Positions 49,419 through 60,700 of a stretch of DNA of 64,000 nt are shown here, piece after piece. The first letter of the stretch is position 1. The number at the start of each line of letters is the position of its first letter. Made by a program: the position numbers and the translations under genes. Origin of the DNA: Osmia lignaria lignaria (lineage: Eukaryota > Arthropoda > Insecta > Hymenoptera > Megachilidae); NCBI RefSeq assembly GCF_051020975.1, contig NW_027478169.1:6820001-6884000 (forward strand). The letters run 5' to 3'. The notes beneath the pieces were generated by a model. The model was not told the origin of the DNA and searched no databases. It saw only the letters and a list, made by a program, of their open reading frames with translations.

Positions 49419-52400
49419 TGATCAGATGCGTAGTTCTCGAGATATATCAAGATATTTAAAAGTTCCGAAGCCGCACCAACATAATAGAGATACAGAAACA
49501 CCGTGGCCCCTTTCTTTGAGATAACTCTGCACTATTGCGAGCTGCAAATGCCACTTCCAGCTTAGCTGTGCAGAGGAAGAACAACAAGAAAAAGAAGTAT
49601 CTCGAAATATGTCCGTCAGGCCCGTTCCTTTGAGCTGAATCTGCAAATATCTCGGAAACGAAGCGAGCTATGGCAAAATGTTAAGAGACGTTTTTTGTAG
49701 AGAATTATGTTTCCTACAATTTATGTTCTATGATATTTTTTGATCAGAAGCGTAGTTTTCGAGATATATCGAGATATTTAAAAGTTCCGAAGCCGCACCA
49801 ACATAATAGAGATACAGAAACACCGTGGCCCCTTTCTTTGAGATAACTCTGCACTAGTGCGAGCCGCAAATGCCACTTCCAGCTTAGCTGTGCATAAGAA
49901 GAACAACAAGAAGAAGAAATATCTCGAAATATGTCCGTCAGGCCCCTTCCCTTGAGATAAATCTGCAAATATCTCGGAAACGAAGCGAGCTATGGCAAAA
50001 TGTTGAGAGACCTTTTTTGTAGAGAATTATGTTTCCTACAATTTATGTTCTATGATATTTTTTGATCAGATGCGTAGTTCTCGAGATATATCAAGATATT
50101 TAAAAGTGCCGAAGCCGCACCAACATAATACACATACAGAAACACCGTGGCCCCTTTCTTTGAGATAACTCTGCACTAGTGCGAGCCGCAAATGCCACTT
50201 CCAGCTTAGCTGTGCAGAAGAAGAACAACAAGAAGAAGAAATATCTCGAAATATGTCCGTCAGGCCCCTTCCCTTGAGATAAATCTGCAAATATCTCGGA
50301 AACGAAGCGAGCTATGGCAAAATGTTAAGAGACCTTTCTTGTAGAGAATTAAGTTTCCTACTTTTTATGTAGTATGATATTTTTTGATCAGATGCGTAGT
50401 TCTCGAGATATATCAAGATATTTAAAAGTTCCGAAGCCGCACCAACATAATAGAGATACAGAAACACCGTGGCCCCTTTCTTTGGGATAACTCTGCACTA
50501 TTGCGAGCTGCAAATGCCACTTCCAGCTTAGCTGTGCAGAGGAAGAACAACAAGAAGAAGAAATATCTCGAAATATGTCCGTCAGGCCAGTTCCTTTGAG
50601 CTGAATCTGCAAATATCTCGGAAACAAAGCGAGCTATGGGAAAATGTTAAGAGACGTTTTTTGTAGAGAATTATGTTTCCTACAATTTATGTTCTATGAT
50701 ATTTTTTGATCAGAAGCGTAGTTTTCGAGATATATCGAGATACTTAAAAGTTCCGAAGCCGCACTAACATATTAGAGATACAGAAACACCGTGGCCCCTT
50801 TCTTTGAGATAACTGTGCACTAGTGCGAGCCGCAAATGCCACTTCCAGCTTAGCTGTGCAGAAGAAGAACAACAAGAAGAAGAAACTTCTCGAAATATGT
50901 CCGTCAGGCCCCTTCCCTTGAGATAACTCTGCAAATATCTCGGAAACGAAGCGAGCTATGGCAAAATGTTAAGAGACCTTTCTTGTAGAGAATTAAGTTT
51001 CCTACTTTTTATGTAGTATGATATTTTTTGATCAGATGCGTAGTTCTCGAGATATATCAAGATATTTAAAAGTTCCGAAGCCGCACCAACATAATAGAGA
51101 TACAGAAACACCGTGGCCCCTTTCTTTGGGATAACTCTGCACTATTGCGAGCTGCAAATGCCACTTCCAGCTTAGCTGTGCAGAAGAAGAACAACAAGAA
51201 GAAGAAATATCTCGAAATATGTCCGTCAGGCCACTTCCCTTGAGATGAATCTGCAAATATCTCGGAAACGAAGCGAGCTATGGCAAAATGTTAAGAGACC
51301 TTTTTTGTAGAGAATTAAGTTTCCTACTTTTTATGTTCTATGATATTTTTTGATCAGATGCGTAGTTCTCGAGATATATCGAGATATTTAAAAGTTCCGA
51401 AGCCGCACCAACATAATAGAGATACAGAAACACCGTGGCCCCTTTCTTTGAGATAACTCTGCACTAGTGCGAGCCGCAAATGCCACTTCCAGCTTAGCTG
51501 TGCAGAGGAAGAACAACAAGAAGAAGAAATATCTCGAAATATGTCCGTCAGGCCAGTTCCTTTGAGTTGAATCTGCAAATATCTCGGAAACGAAGCGAGC
51601 TATGGGAAAATGTTAAGAGACGTTTTTTGTAGAGAATTATGTTTCCTACAATTTATGTTCTATGATATTTTTTGATCAGAAGCGTAGTTTTCGAGATATA
51701 TCGAGATACTTAAAAGTTCCGAAGCCGCACCAACATATTAGAGATACTGAAACACCGTGGCCCCTTTCTTTGAGATAACTGTGCACTAGTGCGAGCCGCA
51801 AATGCCACTTCCAGCTTAGCTGTGCAGAAGAAGAACAACACGAAGAAGAAACTTCTCGAAATATGTCCGTCAGGCCCCTTCCCTTGAGATAAATCTGCAA
51901 ATATCTCGGAAACGAAGCGAGCTATGGCAAAATGTTAAGAGACCTTTTTTGTAGAGAATTAAGTTTCCTACTTTTTATGTTCTATGATATTTTTTGATCA
52001 GATGCGTAGTTCTCGAGATATATCAAGATATTTAAAAGTTCCGAAGCCGCACCAACATAATAGAGATACAGAAACACCGTGGCCCCTTTCTTTGAGATAA
52101 CTCTGCACTAGTGCGAGCCGCAAATGCCACTTCCAGCTTAGCTGTGCAGAGGAAGAACAACAAGAAGAAGAAATATCTCGAAATATGTCCGTCAGGCCAG
52201 TTCCTTTGAGTTGAATCTGCAAATATCTCGGAAACGAAGCGAGCTATGGGAAAATGTTAAGAGACGTTTTTTGTAGAGAATCATGTTTCCTACAATTTAT
52301 GTTCTATGATATTTTTTGATCAGAAGCGTAGTTTTCGAGATATATCGAGATACTTAAAAGTTCCGAAGCCGCACCAACATATTAGAGATACAGAAACACC

Positions 52401-54890
52401 GTGGCCCCTTTCTTTGAGATAACTGTGCACTAGTGCGAGCCGCAAATGCCACTTCCAGCTTAGCTGTGCAGAAGAAGAACAACAAGAAGAAGAAACTTCT
52501 CGAAATATGTCCGTCAGGCCCCTTCCCTTGAGATAAATCTGCAAATATCTCGGAAACGAAGCGAGCTATGGCAAAATGTTAAGAGACCTTTTTTGTAGAG
52601 AATTAAGTTTCCTACTTTTTATGTTCTATGATATTTTTTGATCAGATGCGTAGTTCTCGAGATATATCAAGATATTTAAAAGTTCCGACACCGCACCAAC
52701 ATAATAGAGATACAGAAACACCGTGGCCCCTTTCTTTGAGATAACTCTGCACTATTGCGAGCTGTAAATGCCACTTCCAGCTTAGCTGTGCAGAAGAAGA
52801 ACAACAAGAAGAAGAAATATCTCGAAATATGTCCGTCAGGCCCCTGCCCTTGAGATATATCTGCAAATATCTCGGAAACCAAGCGAGCTATGGCAAAATG
52901 TTAAGAGATCTTTTTTGTAGAGAATTATGTTTACTACAATTTATGTTCTATGATATTTTTTGATCAGAAGCGTAGTTTTCGAGATATATCGAGATATTTA
53001 AAAGTTACGAAGCCGCACCAACATAATAGAGATACAGAAACACCGTGGCCCCTTTCTTTGAGATAACTCTGCAATAGTGCGAGTCGCAAATGCCACTTCC
53101 AGCTTAGCTGTGCAGAAGAAGAACAACAAGAAGAAGAAATATTTCGAAATATGTCCGTCAGGCCCCTTCCCTTGAGATAAATCTGCAAATATCTCGGAAA
53201 CGAAGCGGGCTATGGCAAAATGTTAAGAGACCTTTTTTGTAGAGAATTAAGTTTCCTACTTTTTATGTTCTATGATATTTTTTGATCAGATGCGTAGTTC
53301 TCGAGATATATCAAGATATTTAAAAGTTCCGAAGCCGCACCAACATAATAGAGATACAGAAACACCGTGGCCCCTTTCTTTGAGATAACTCTGCACTATT
53401 GCGAGCTGCAAATGCCACTTCCAGCTTAGCTGTGCAGAGGAAGAACAACAAGAAGAAGAAATATCTCGAAATATGTCCGTCAGGCCAGTTCCTTTGAGCT
53501 GAATCTGCAAATATCTCGGAAACGAAGCGAGCTATGGCAAAATGTTAAGAGACGTTTTTTGTAGAGAATTATGTTTCCTACAATTTATGTTCTATGATAT
53601 TTTTTGATCAGAAGCGTAGTTTTCGAGATATATCGAGATATTTAAAAGTTCCGAAGCCGCACCAACATAATAGAGATACAGAAACACCGTGGCCCCTTTC
53701 TTTGAGATAACTCTGCACTAGTGCGAGCCGCAAATGCCACTTCCAGCTTAGCTGTGCAGAAGAAGAACAACAAGAAGAAGAAATATCTCGAAATATGTAC
53801 GTCAGGCCCCTTCCCTTGAGATAAATCTGCAAATATCTCGGAAACGAAGCGAGCTATGGCAAAATGTTAAGAGACCTTTTTTGTAGAGAATTAAGTTTCC
53901 TACTTTTTATGTTCTATGATATTTTTTGATCAGATGCGTAGTTCTCGAGATATATCAAGATATTTAAAAGTTCCGAAGCCGCACCAACATAATAGATACA
54001 GAAACACCGTGGCCCCTTTCTTTGAGATAACTCTGCACTATTGCGAGCTGCAAATGCCACTTCCAGCTTAGCTGTGCAGAGGAAGAACAACAAGAAGAAG
54101 AAATATCTCGAAATATGTCCGTCAGGCCCCTGCCCTTGAGATATATCTGCAAATATCTCGGAAACGAAGCGAGCTATGGCAAAATGTTGAGAGACCTTTT
54201 TTGTAGAGAATTATGTTTCCTACAATTTATGTTCTATGATATTTTTTGATCAGAAGCGTAGTTTTCGAGATATATCGAGATATTTAAAAGTTCCGAAGCC
54301 GCACCAACATAATAGAGATACAGAAACACCGTGGCCCCTTTCTTTGAGATAACTCTGCAATAGTGCGAGCCGCAAATGCCACTTCCAGCTTAGCTGTGCA
54401 GAAGAAGAACAACAAGAAGAAGAAATATCTCGAAATATGTCCGTCAGGCCCCTTCCCTTGAGATAAATCTGCAAATATCTCGGAAACGAAGCGAGCTATG
54501 GCAAAATGTTAAGAGACCTTTTTTGTAGAGAATTAAGTTTCCTACTTTTTATGTTCTATGATATTTTTTGATCAGATGCGTAGTTCTCGAGATATATCAA
54601 GATATTTAAAAGTTCCGAAGCCGCATCAACATAATAGAGATACAGAAACACCGTGGCCCCTTTCTTTGAGATAACTCTGCAATAGTGCGAGCCGCAAATG
54701 CCACTTCCAGCTTAGCTGTGCAGAAGAAGAACAACAAGAAGAAGAAATATCTCGAAATATGTCCGTCAGGCCCCTTCCCTTGAGATAAATCTGCAAATAT
54801 CTCGGAAACGAAGCGAGCTATGGCAAAATGTTAACAGTCCTTTTTTGTAGAGAATTAAGTTTCCTACTTTTTATGTTCTATGATATTTTT
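49419..54890. repeat. 17-unit HOR, copy 2 (5472 bp)
   Basis: Tandem second copy of 43947-49418. By eye I noticed about seven single-base differences: GCATAAG near 49893, AGATAACTC near 50930, two near 51292-51350, GAGTCGC near 53083, CCGCATCAAC near 54625 and AACAGTCC near 54836. That is roughly 99.9% identity, making this one of the youngest duplications in the window, or an assembly repeat. Confidence 0.9.
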
Positions 54891-55460
54891 TGATCAGATG
54901 CGTAGTTCTCGAGATATATCAAGATATTTAAAAGTTCCGAAGCCGCACCAACATAATAGAGATACAGAAACACCGTGGCCCCTTTCTTTGAGATAACTCT
55001 GCACTATTGCGAGCTGCAAATGCCACTTCCAGCTTAGCTGTGCAGGGGAAGAACAACAAGAAAAAGAAGTATCTCGAAATATGTCCGTCAGGCCCGTTCC
55101 TTTGAGCTGAATCTGCAAATATCTCGGAAACGAAGCGAGCTATGGCAAAATGTTAAGAGACGTTTTTTGTAGAGAATTATGTTTCCTACAATTTATGTTC
55201 TATGATATTTTTTGATCAGAAGCGTAGTTTTCGAGATATATCGAGATATTTAAAAGTTCCGAAGCCGCACCAACATAATAGAGATACAGAAACACCGTGG
55301 CCCCTTTCTTTGAGATAACTCTGCACTAGTGCGAGCCGCAAATGCCACTTCCAGCTTAGCTGTGCAGAAGAAGAACAACAAGAAGAAGAAATATCTCGAA
55401 ATATGTCCGTCAGGCCCCTTCCCTTGAGATAAATCTGCAAATATCTCGGAAACGAAGCGA
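54891..55460. repeat. 17-unit HOR, start of a third copy
   Basis: The units at 54891 (GAAAAAGAAGTATC, GGCCCGTTCC) and 55213 follow 49419 and 49741. After the second unit the sequence departs: TTAAGAGACC and TTAAGTTTCC here, against TTGAGAGACC and TTATGTTTCC after 49741. The first unit already carries GCAGGGGAAG, the tag of the next region, instead of GCAGAGGAAG. Confidence 0.78.
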
Positions 55461-57467
55461 GCTATGGCAAAATGTTAAGAGACCTTTTTTGTAGAGAATT
55501 AAGTTTCCTACTTTTTATGTTCTATGATATTTTTTGATCAGATGCGTAGTTCTGGAGATATATCAAGATATTTAGAAGTTCCGAAGCCGCACCAACATAA
55601 TAGAGATACAGAAACACCGTGGCCCCTTTCTTTGAGATAACTCTGCACTATTGCGAGCTGCAAATGCCACTTCCAGCTTAGCTGTGCAGGGGAAGAACAA
55701 CAAGAAAAAGAAGTATCTCGAAATATGTCCGTCAGGCCCGTTCCTTTGAGCTGAATCTGCAAATATCTCGGAAACGAAGCGAGCTATGGCAAAATGTTAA
55801 GAGACGTTTTTTGTAGAGAATTATGTTTCCTACAATTTATGTTCTATGATATTTTTTGATCAGAAGCGTGGTTTTCGAGATATATCGAGATATTTAAAAG
55901 TTCCGAAGCCGCACCAACATAATAGAGATACAGAAACACCGTGGCCCCTTTCTTTGAGATAACTCTGCACTAGTGCGAGCCGCAAATGCCACTTCCAGCT
56001 TAGCTGGTCAGAAGAAGAACAACAAGAAGAAGAAATATCTCGAAATATGTCCGTCAGGCCCCTTCCCTTGAGATAAATCTGCAAATATCTCGGAAACGAA
56101 GCGAGCTATGGCAAAATGTTAAGAGACCTTTTTTGTAGAGAATTATGTTTCCTACTTTTTATGTTCTATGATATTTTTTGATCAGACGCGTAGTTCTCGA
56201 GATATATCAAGATATTTAAAAGTTCCGAAGCCGCACCAACATAATAGAGATACAGAAACACCGTGGCTCCTTTCTTTTAGATAACTCTGCACTATTGCGA
56301 CCTGGAAATGCCACTTCCAGTTTAGCTGTGCAGAAGAAGAACAACAAGAAGAAGAAATATCTCGAAATATGTCCGTCAGGCCCCTTCCCTTGAGATAAAT
56401 CTGCAAATATCTAGGAAACGAAGCGAGCTATGGCAAAATGTTAAGAGACCTTTTTTGTAGAGAATTAAGTTTCCTACTTTTTATGTTCTATGATATTTTT
56501 TGATCAGATGCGTAGTTCTCGAGATATATCAAGATATTTAAAAGTTCCGAAGCCGCACCAACATAATAGAGATACAGAAACACCGTGGCCCCTTTCTTTG
56601 AGATAACTCTGCACTAGTGCGAGCCGCAAATGCCACTTCCAGCTTAGCTGTGCAGAAGAAGAACAACAAGAAGAAGAAATATCTCGAAATATGTCCGTCA
56701 GGCCCCTTCCCTTGAGATAAATCTGCAAATATCTCGGAAACGAAGCGAGCTATGGCAAAATGTTAAGAGACCTTTTTTGTAGAGAATTAAGTTTCCTACT
56801 TTTTATGTTCTATGATATTTTTTGATCAGATGCGTAGTTCTCGAGATATATCAAGATATTTAAAAGTTCCGAAGCCGCACCAACATAATAGATACAGAAA
56901 CACCGTGGCCCCTTTCTTTGAGATAACTCTGCACTATTGCGAGCTGCAAATGCCACTTCCAGCTTAGCTGTGCAGAGGAAGAACAACAAGAAGAAGAAAT
57001 ATCTCGAAATATGTCCGTCAGGCCCCTTCCCTTGAGATATATCTGCAAATATCTCGGAAACGAAGCGAGCTATGGCAAAATGTTAACAGACCTTTTTTGT
57101 AGAGAATTAAGTTTCCTACTTTTTATGTTCTATGATATTTTTTGATCAGATGCGTAGTTCTCGAGATATATCAAGATATTTAAAAGTTCCGAAGCCGCAC
57201 CAACATAATAGAGATACAGAAACACCGTGGCCCCTTTCTTTGAGATAACTCTGCACTAGTGCGAGCCGCAAATGCCACTTCCAGCTTAGCTGTGCAGAAG
57301 AAGAACAACAAGAAGAAGAAATATCTCGAAATATGTCCGTCAGGCCCCTTCCCTTGAGATAAATCTGCAAATATCTCAGAAACGAAGCGAGCTATGGCAA
57401 AATGTTAAGAGACCTTTTTTGTAGAGAATTAAGTTTCCTACTTTTTATGTTCTATGATATTTTTTGA

Positions 57468-57692
57468 TCAGATGCGTAGTTTTCGAGATATATCAAGATA
57501 TTTAAAAGTTCCGAAGCCGCACCAACATAATAGAGATACAGAAACACCGTGGCCCCTTTCTTTGAGATAACTCTGCACTAGTGCGAGCCGCAAATGCCAC
57601 TTCCAGCTTAGCTGTGCAGAAGAAGAACAACAAGAAGAAGAAATATCTCGAAATATGTCCGTCAGGCCCCTTCCCTTGAGATAAATCTGCAA
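57468..57692 (-). other. Recurrent 74-codon open frame, probably non-coding
   Basis: A minus-strand open frame of about 74 codons ends in the TGA of the TGATCA box and recurs in roughly 170 of 198 units. The first codon is TTG (the reverse of ...CTGCAA...), and the typical frame contains no ATG, so it has no conventional eukaryotic start. The unit length, 322, is not a multiple of three, so copies do not join into a longer protein. The most frequent class differences change amino acids (Gln/Arg and Ile/Leu in the middle, Ser/Asn, Leu/Phe, Arg-Gly/Thr-Gly), and about 29 units carry stops or frameshifts. The predicted peptide is Ser/Cys-rich because of the triplet tract, with no domain I recognise. 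Best read as a by-product of array homogenisation. Confidence 0.8.
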
Positions 57693-57725
57693 ATATCTCG
57701 GAAACGAAGCGAGCTATGGCAAAAT
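57551..57725. repeat. Ancient internal duplication within the unit
   Basis: Two segments of the unit align directly. The first begins at GGCCCC 57551 and the second at GGCCCC 57665, 114 bp apart. Over the first 28 bases they match at 24 positions, including TTGAGATAA and TCTGCA. They match again at GCGAGCT followed by GCAAATG (first copy; written GCGAGCC in this unit, GCGAGCTGCAAATG in many others) or ATGGCAAAATG (second copy), with about 16 extra bases in the second copy. A CCGT just upstream of both blocks extends the match. A shorter third relative, GAGATATATC at 57485-57494, is followed by CCGAAGCCGC, resembling ACGAAGCGAGC after the second block. I infer that the 322-bp unit grew from a shorter ancestral module. 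Confidence 0.75.
57619..57642. repeat. GAA/CAA triplet tract
   Basis: A 24-nt purine-rich tract of eight triplets, GAA x3, CAA x2, GAA x3, sits at the same offset in nearly every unit. Its copy number is almost invariant across the 198 units, unlike a slipping microsatellite. Common substitutions are GAGGAA or GGGGAA at the left end, AACATCAAG in one class and GAAAAAGAAG in another. It supplies the Ser/Cys-rich part of the minus-strand open frame. Confidence 0.85.
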
Positions 57726-60700
57726 GTTAAGAGACCTTTTTTGTAGAGAATTAAGTTTCCTACTTTTTATGTTCTCTGATATTTTTTGATCAGATGCGTA
57801 GTTCTGGAGATATATCAAGATATTTAAAAGTTCCGAAGCCGCACCAACATAATAGAGATACAGAAACACCGTGGCCCCTTTCTTTGAGATAACTCTGCAC
57901 TATTGCGAGCTGCAAATGCCACTTCCAGCTTAGCTGTGCAGGGGAAGAACAACAAGAAAAAGAAGTATCTCGAAATATGTCCGTCAGGCCCGTTCCTTTG
58001 AGCTGAATCTGCAAATATCTCGGAAACGAAGCGAGCTATGGCAAAATGTTAAGAGACCTTTTTTGTAGAGAATTAAGTTTCCTACTTTTTATGTTCTATG
58101 ATATTTTTTGATCAGATGCGTAGTTTTCGAGATATATCAAGATATTTAAAAGTTCCGAAGCCGCACCAACATAATAGAGATACAGAAACACCGTGGCCCC
58201 TTTCTTTGAGATAACTCTGCACTAGTGCGAGCCGCAAATGCCACTTCCAGCTTAGCTGTGCAGAAGAAGAACAACAAGAAGAAGAAATATCTCGAAATAT
58301 GTCCGTCAGGCCCCTTCCCTTGAGATAAATCTGCAAATATCTCGGAAACGAAGCGAGCTATGGCAAAATGTTAAGAGACCTTTTTTGTAGAGAATTAAGT
58401 TTCCTACTTTTTATGTTCTATGATATTTTTTGATCAGATGCGTAGTTCTGGAGATATATCAAGATATTTAAAAGTTCCGAAGCCGCACCAACATAATAGA
58501 GATACAGAAACACCGTGGCCCCTTTCTTTGAGATAACTCTGCACTATTGCGAGCTGCAAATGCCACTTCCAGCTTAGCTGTGCAGGGGAAGAACAACAAG
58601 AAAAAGAAGTATCTCGAAATATGTCCGTCAGGCCCGTTCCTTTGAGCTGAATCTGCAAATATCTCGGAAACGAAGCGAGCTATGGCAAAATGTTAAGAGA
58701 CGTTTTTTGTAGAGAATTATGTTTCCTACAATTTATGTTCTATGATATTTTTTGATCAGAAGCGTAGTTTTCGAGATATATCGAGATATTTAAAAGTTCC
58801 GAAGCCGCACCAACATAATAGAGATACAGAAACACCGTGGCCCCTTTCTTTGAGATAACTCTGCAATAGTGCGAGCCGCAAATGCCACTTCCAGCTTAGC
58901 TGTGTAGAAGAAGAACAACAAGAAGAAGAAATATCTCGAAATATGTCCGTTAGGCCCCTTCCCTTGAGATAAATCTGCAAATATCTCGGAAACGAAGCGA
59001 GCTATGGCAAAATGTTAAGAGACCTTTTTTGTAGAGAATTAAGTTTCCTACTTTTTATGTTCTATGATATTTTTTGATCAGATGCGTAGTTCTCGAGATA
59101 TATCAAGATATTTAAAAGTTCCGAAGCCGCACCAACATAATAGAGATACAGAAACACCGTGGCCCCTTTCTTTGAGATAACTCTGCACTATTGCGAGCTG
59201 TAAATGCCACTTCCAGCTTAGCTGTGCAGAAGAAGAACATCAAGAAGAAGAAATATCTCGAAATATGTCCGTCAGGCCCCTGCCCTTGAGATATATCTGC
59301 AAATATCTCGGAAACGAAGCGAGCTATGGCAAAATGTTGAGAGACCTTTTTTGTAGAGAATTATGTTTCCTACAATTTATGTTCTATGATATTTTTTGAT
59401 CAGAAGCGTAGTTTTCGAGATATATCGAGATATTTAAAAGTTCCGAAGCCGCACCAACATAATAGAGATACAGAAACACCGTGGCCCCTTTCTTTGAGAT
59501 AACTCTGCAATAGTGCGAGCCGCAAATGCCACTTCCAGCTTAGCTGTGCAGAAGAAGAACAACAAGAAGAAGAAATATCTCGAAATATGTCCGTCAGGCC
59601 CCATCCCTTGAGATAAATCTGCAAATATCTCGGAAACGAAGCGAGCTATGGCAAAATGTTAAGAGACCTTTTTTGTAGAGAATTAAGTTTCCTACTTTTT
59701 ATGTTCTATGATATTTTTTGATCAGATGCGTAGTTCTGGAGATATATCAAGATATTTAAAAGTTCCGAAGCCGCACCAACATAATAGAGATACAGAAACA
59801 CCGTGGCCCCTTTCTTTGAGATAACTCTGCACTATTGCGAGCTGCAAATGCCACTTCCAGCTTAGCTGTGCAGGGGAAGAACAACAAGAAAAAGAAGTAT
59901 CTCGAAATATGTCCGTCAGGCCCGTTCCTTTGAGCTGAATCTGCAAATATCTCGGAAACGAAGCGAGCTATGGCAAAATGTTAAGAGACGTTTTTTGTAG
60001 AGAATTATGTTTCCTACAATTTATGTTCTATGATATTTTTTGATCAGAAGCGTAGTTTTCGAGATATATCGAGATATTTAAAAGTTCCGAAGCCGCACCA
60101 ACATAATAGAGATACAGAAACACCGTGGCCCCTTTCTTTGAGATAACTCTGCACTAGTGCGAGCCGCAAATGCCACTTCCAGCTTAGCTGTGCAGAAGAA
60201 GAACAACAAGAAGAAGAAATATCTCGAAATATGTCCGTCAGGCCCCTTCCCTTGAGATAAATCTGCAAATATCTCGGAAACGAAGCGAGCTATGGCAAAA
60301 TGTTAAGAGACCTTTTTTGTAGAGAATTAAGTTTCCTACTTTTTATGTTCTATGATATTTTTTGATCAGATGCGTAGTTCTCGAGATATATCAAGATATT
60401 TAAAAGTTCCGAAGCCGCACCAACATAATAGAGATACAGAAACACCGTGGCTCCTTTCTTTGAGATAACTCTGCACTATTGCGAGCTGGAAATGCCACTT
60501 CCAGTTTAGCTGTGCAGAAGAAGAACAACAAGAAGAAGAAATATCTCGAAATATGTCCGTCAGGCCCCTTCCCTTGAGATAAATCTGCAAATATCTCGGA
60601 AACGAAGCGAGGTATGGCAAAATGTTAAGAGACCTTTTTTGTAGAGAATTAAGTTTCCTACTTTTTATGTTCTATGATATTTTTTGATCAGATGCGTAGT

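Larger units (their letters stand above)
57465..57786. repeat. Representative 322-bp unit (internal map)
   Basis: A typical unit, used as a map. TGATCA box at offset 1-6. First GAGATAWMTC decamer at offset 21-30 (57485-57494). First GGCCCC block at 87-92, with the second decamer at 100-109 (57564-57573). Imperfect hairpin at 109-155. GAA/CAA triplet tract at 155-178. Second GGCCCC block at 201-206, with the third decamer at 214-223 (57678-57687). Then GCGAGCTATGGC, a T6 tract at 273-278 and another T6 running into the next box. Hand count gives 128 G+C of 322 (39.8%) and 12 CpG, close to the number expected from composition. I see no long open frame starting with ATG. Confidence 0.9.

Noticed and set aside
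57499..57508. TATA-box promoter (TATTTAAAAG)
   Set aside because: The sequence is AT-rich by composition and recurs in every unit. Without a start-site motif or a downstream gene there is no support for promoter function.
57619..57642. Expanding GAA microsatellite
   Set aside because: The tract keeps eight triplets in nearly all units; variation is by substitution, not by repeat number.
57737..57787. RNA polymerase III gene ending at the T6 tracts
   Set aside because: T6 tracts occur twice per unit, but I found no A-box or B-box pair at suitable spacing upstream, and nothing folding like a tRNA or 5S RNA.
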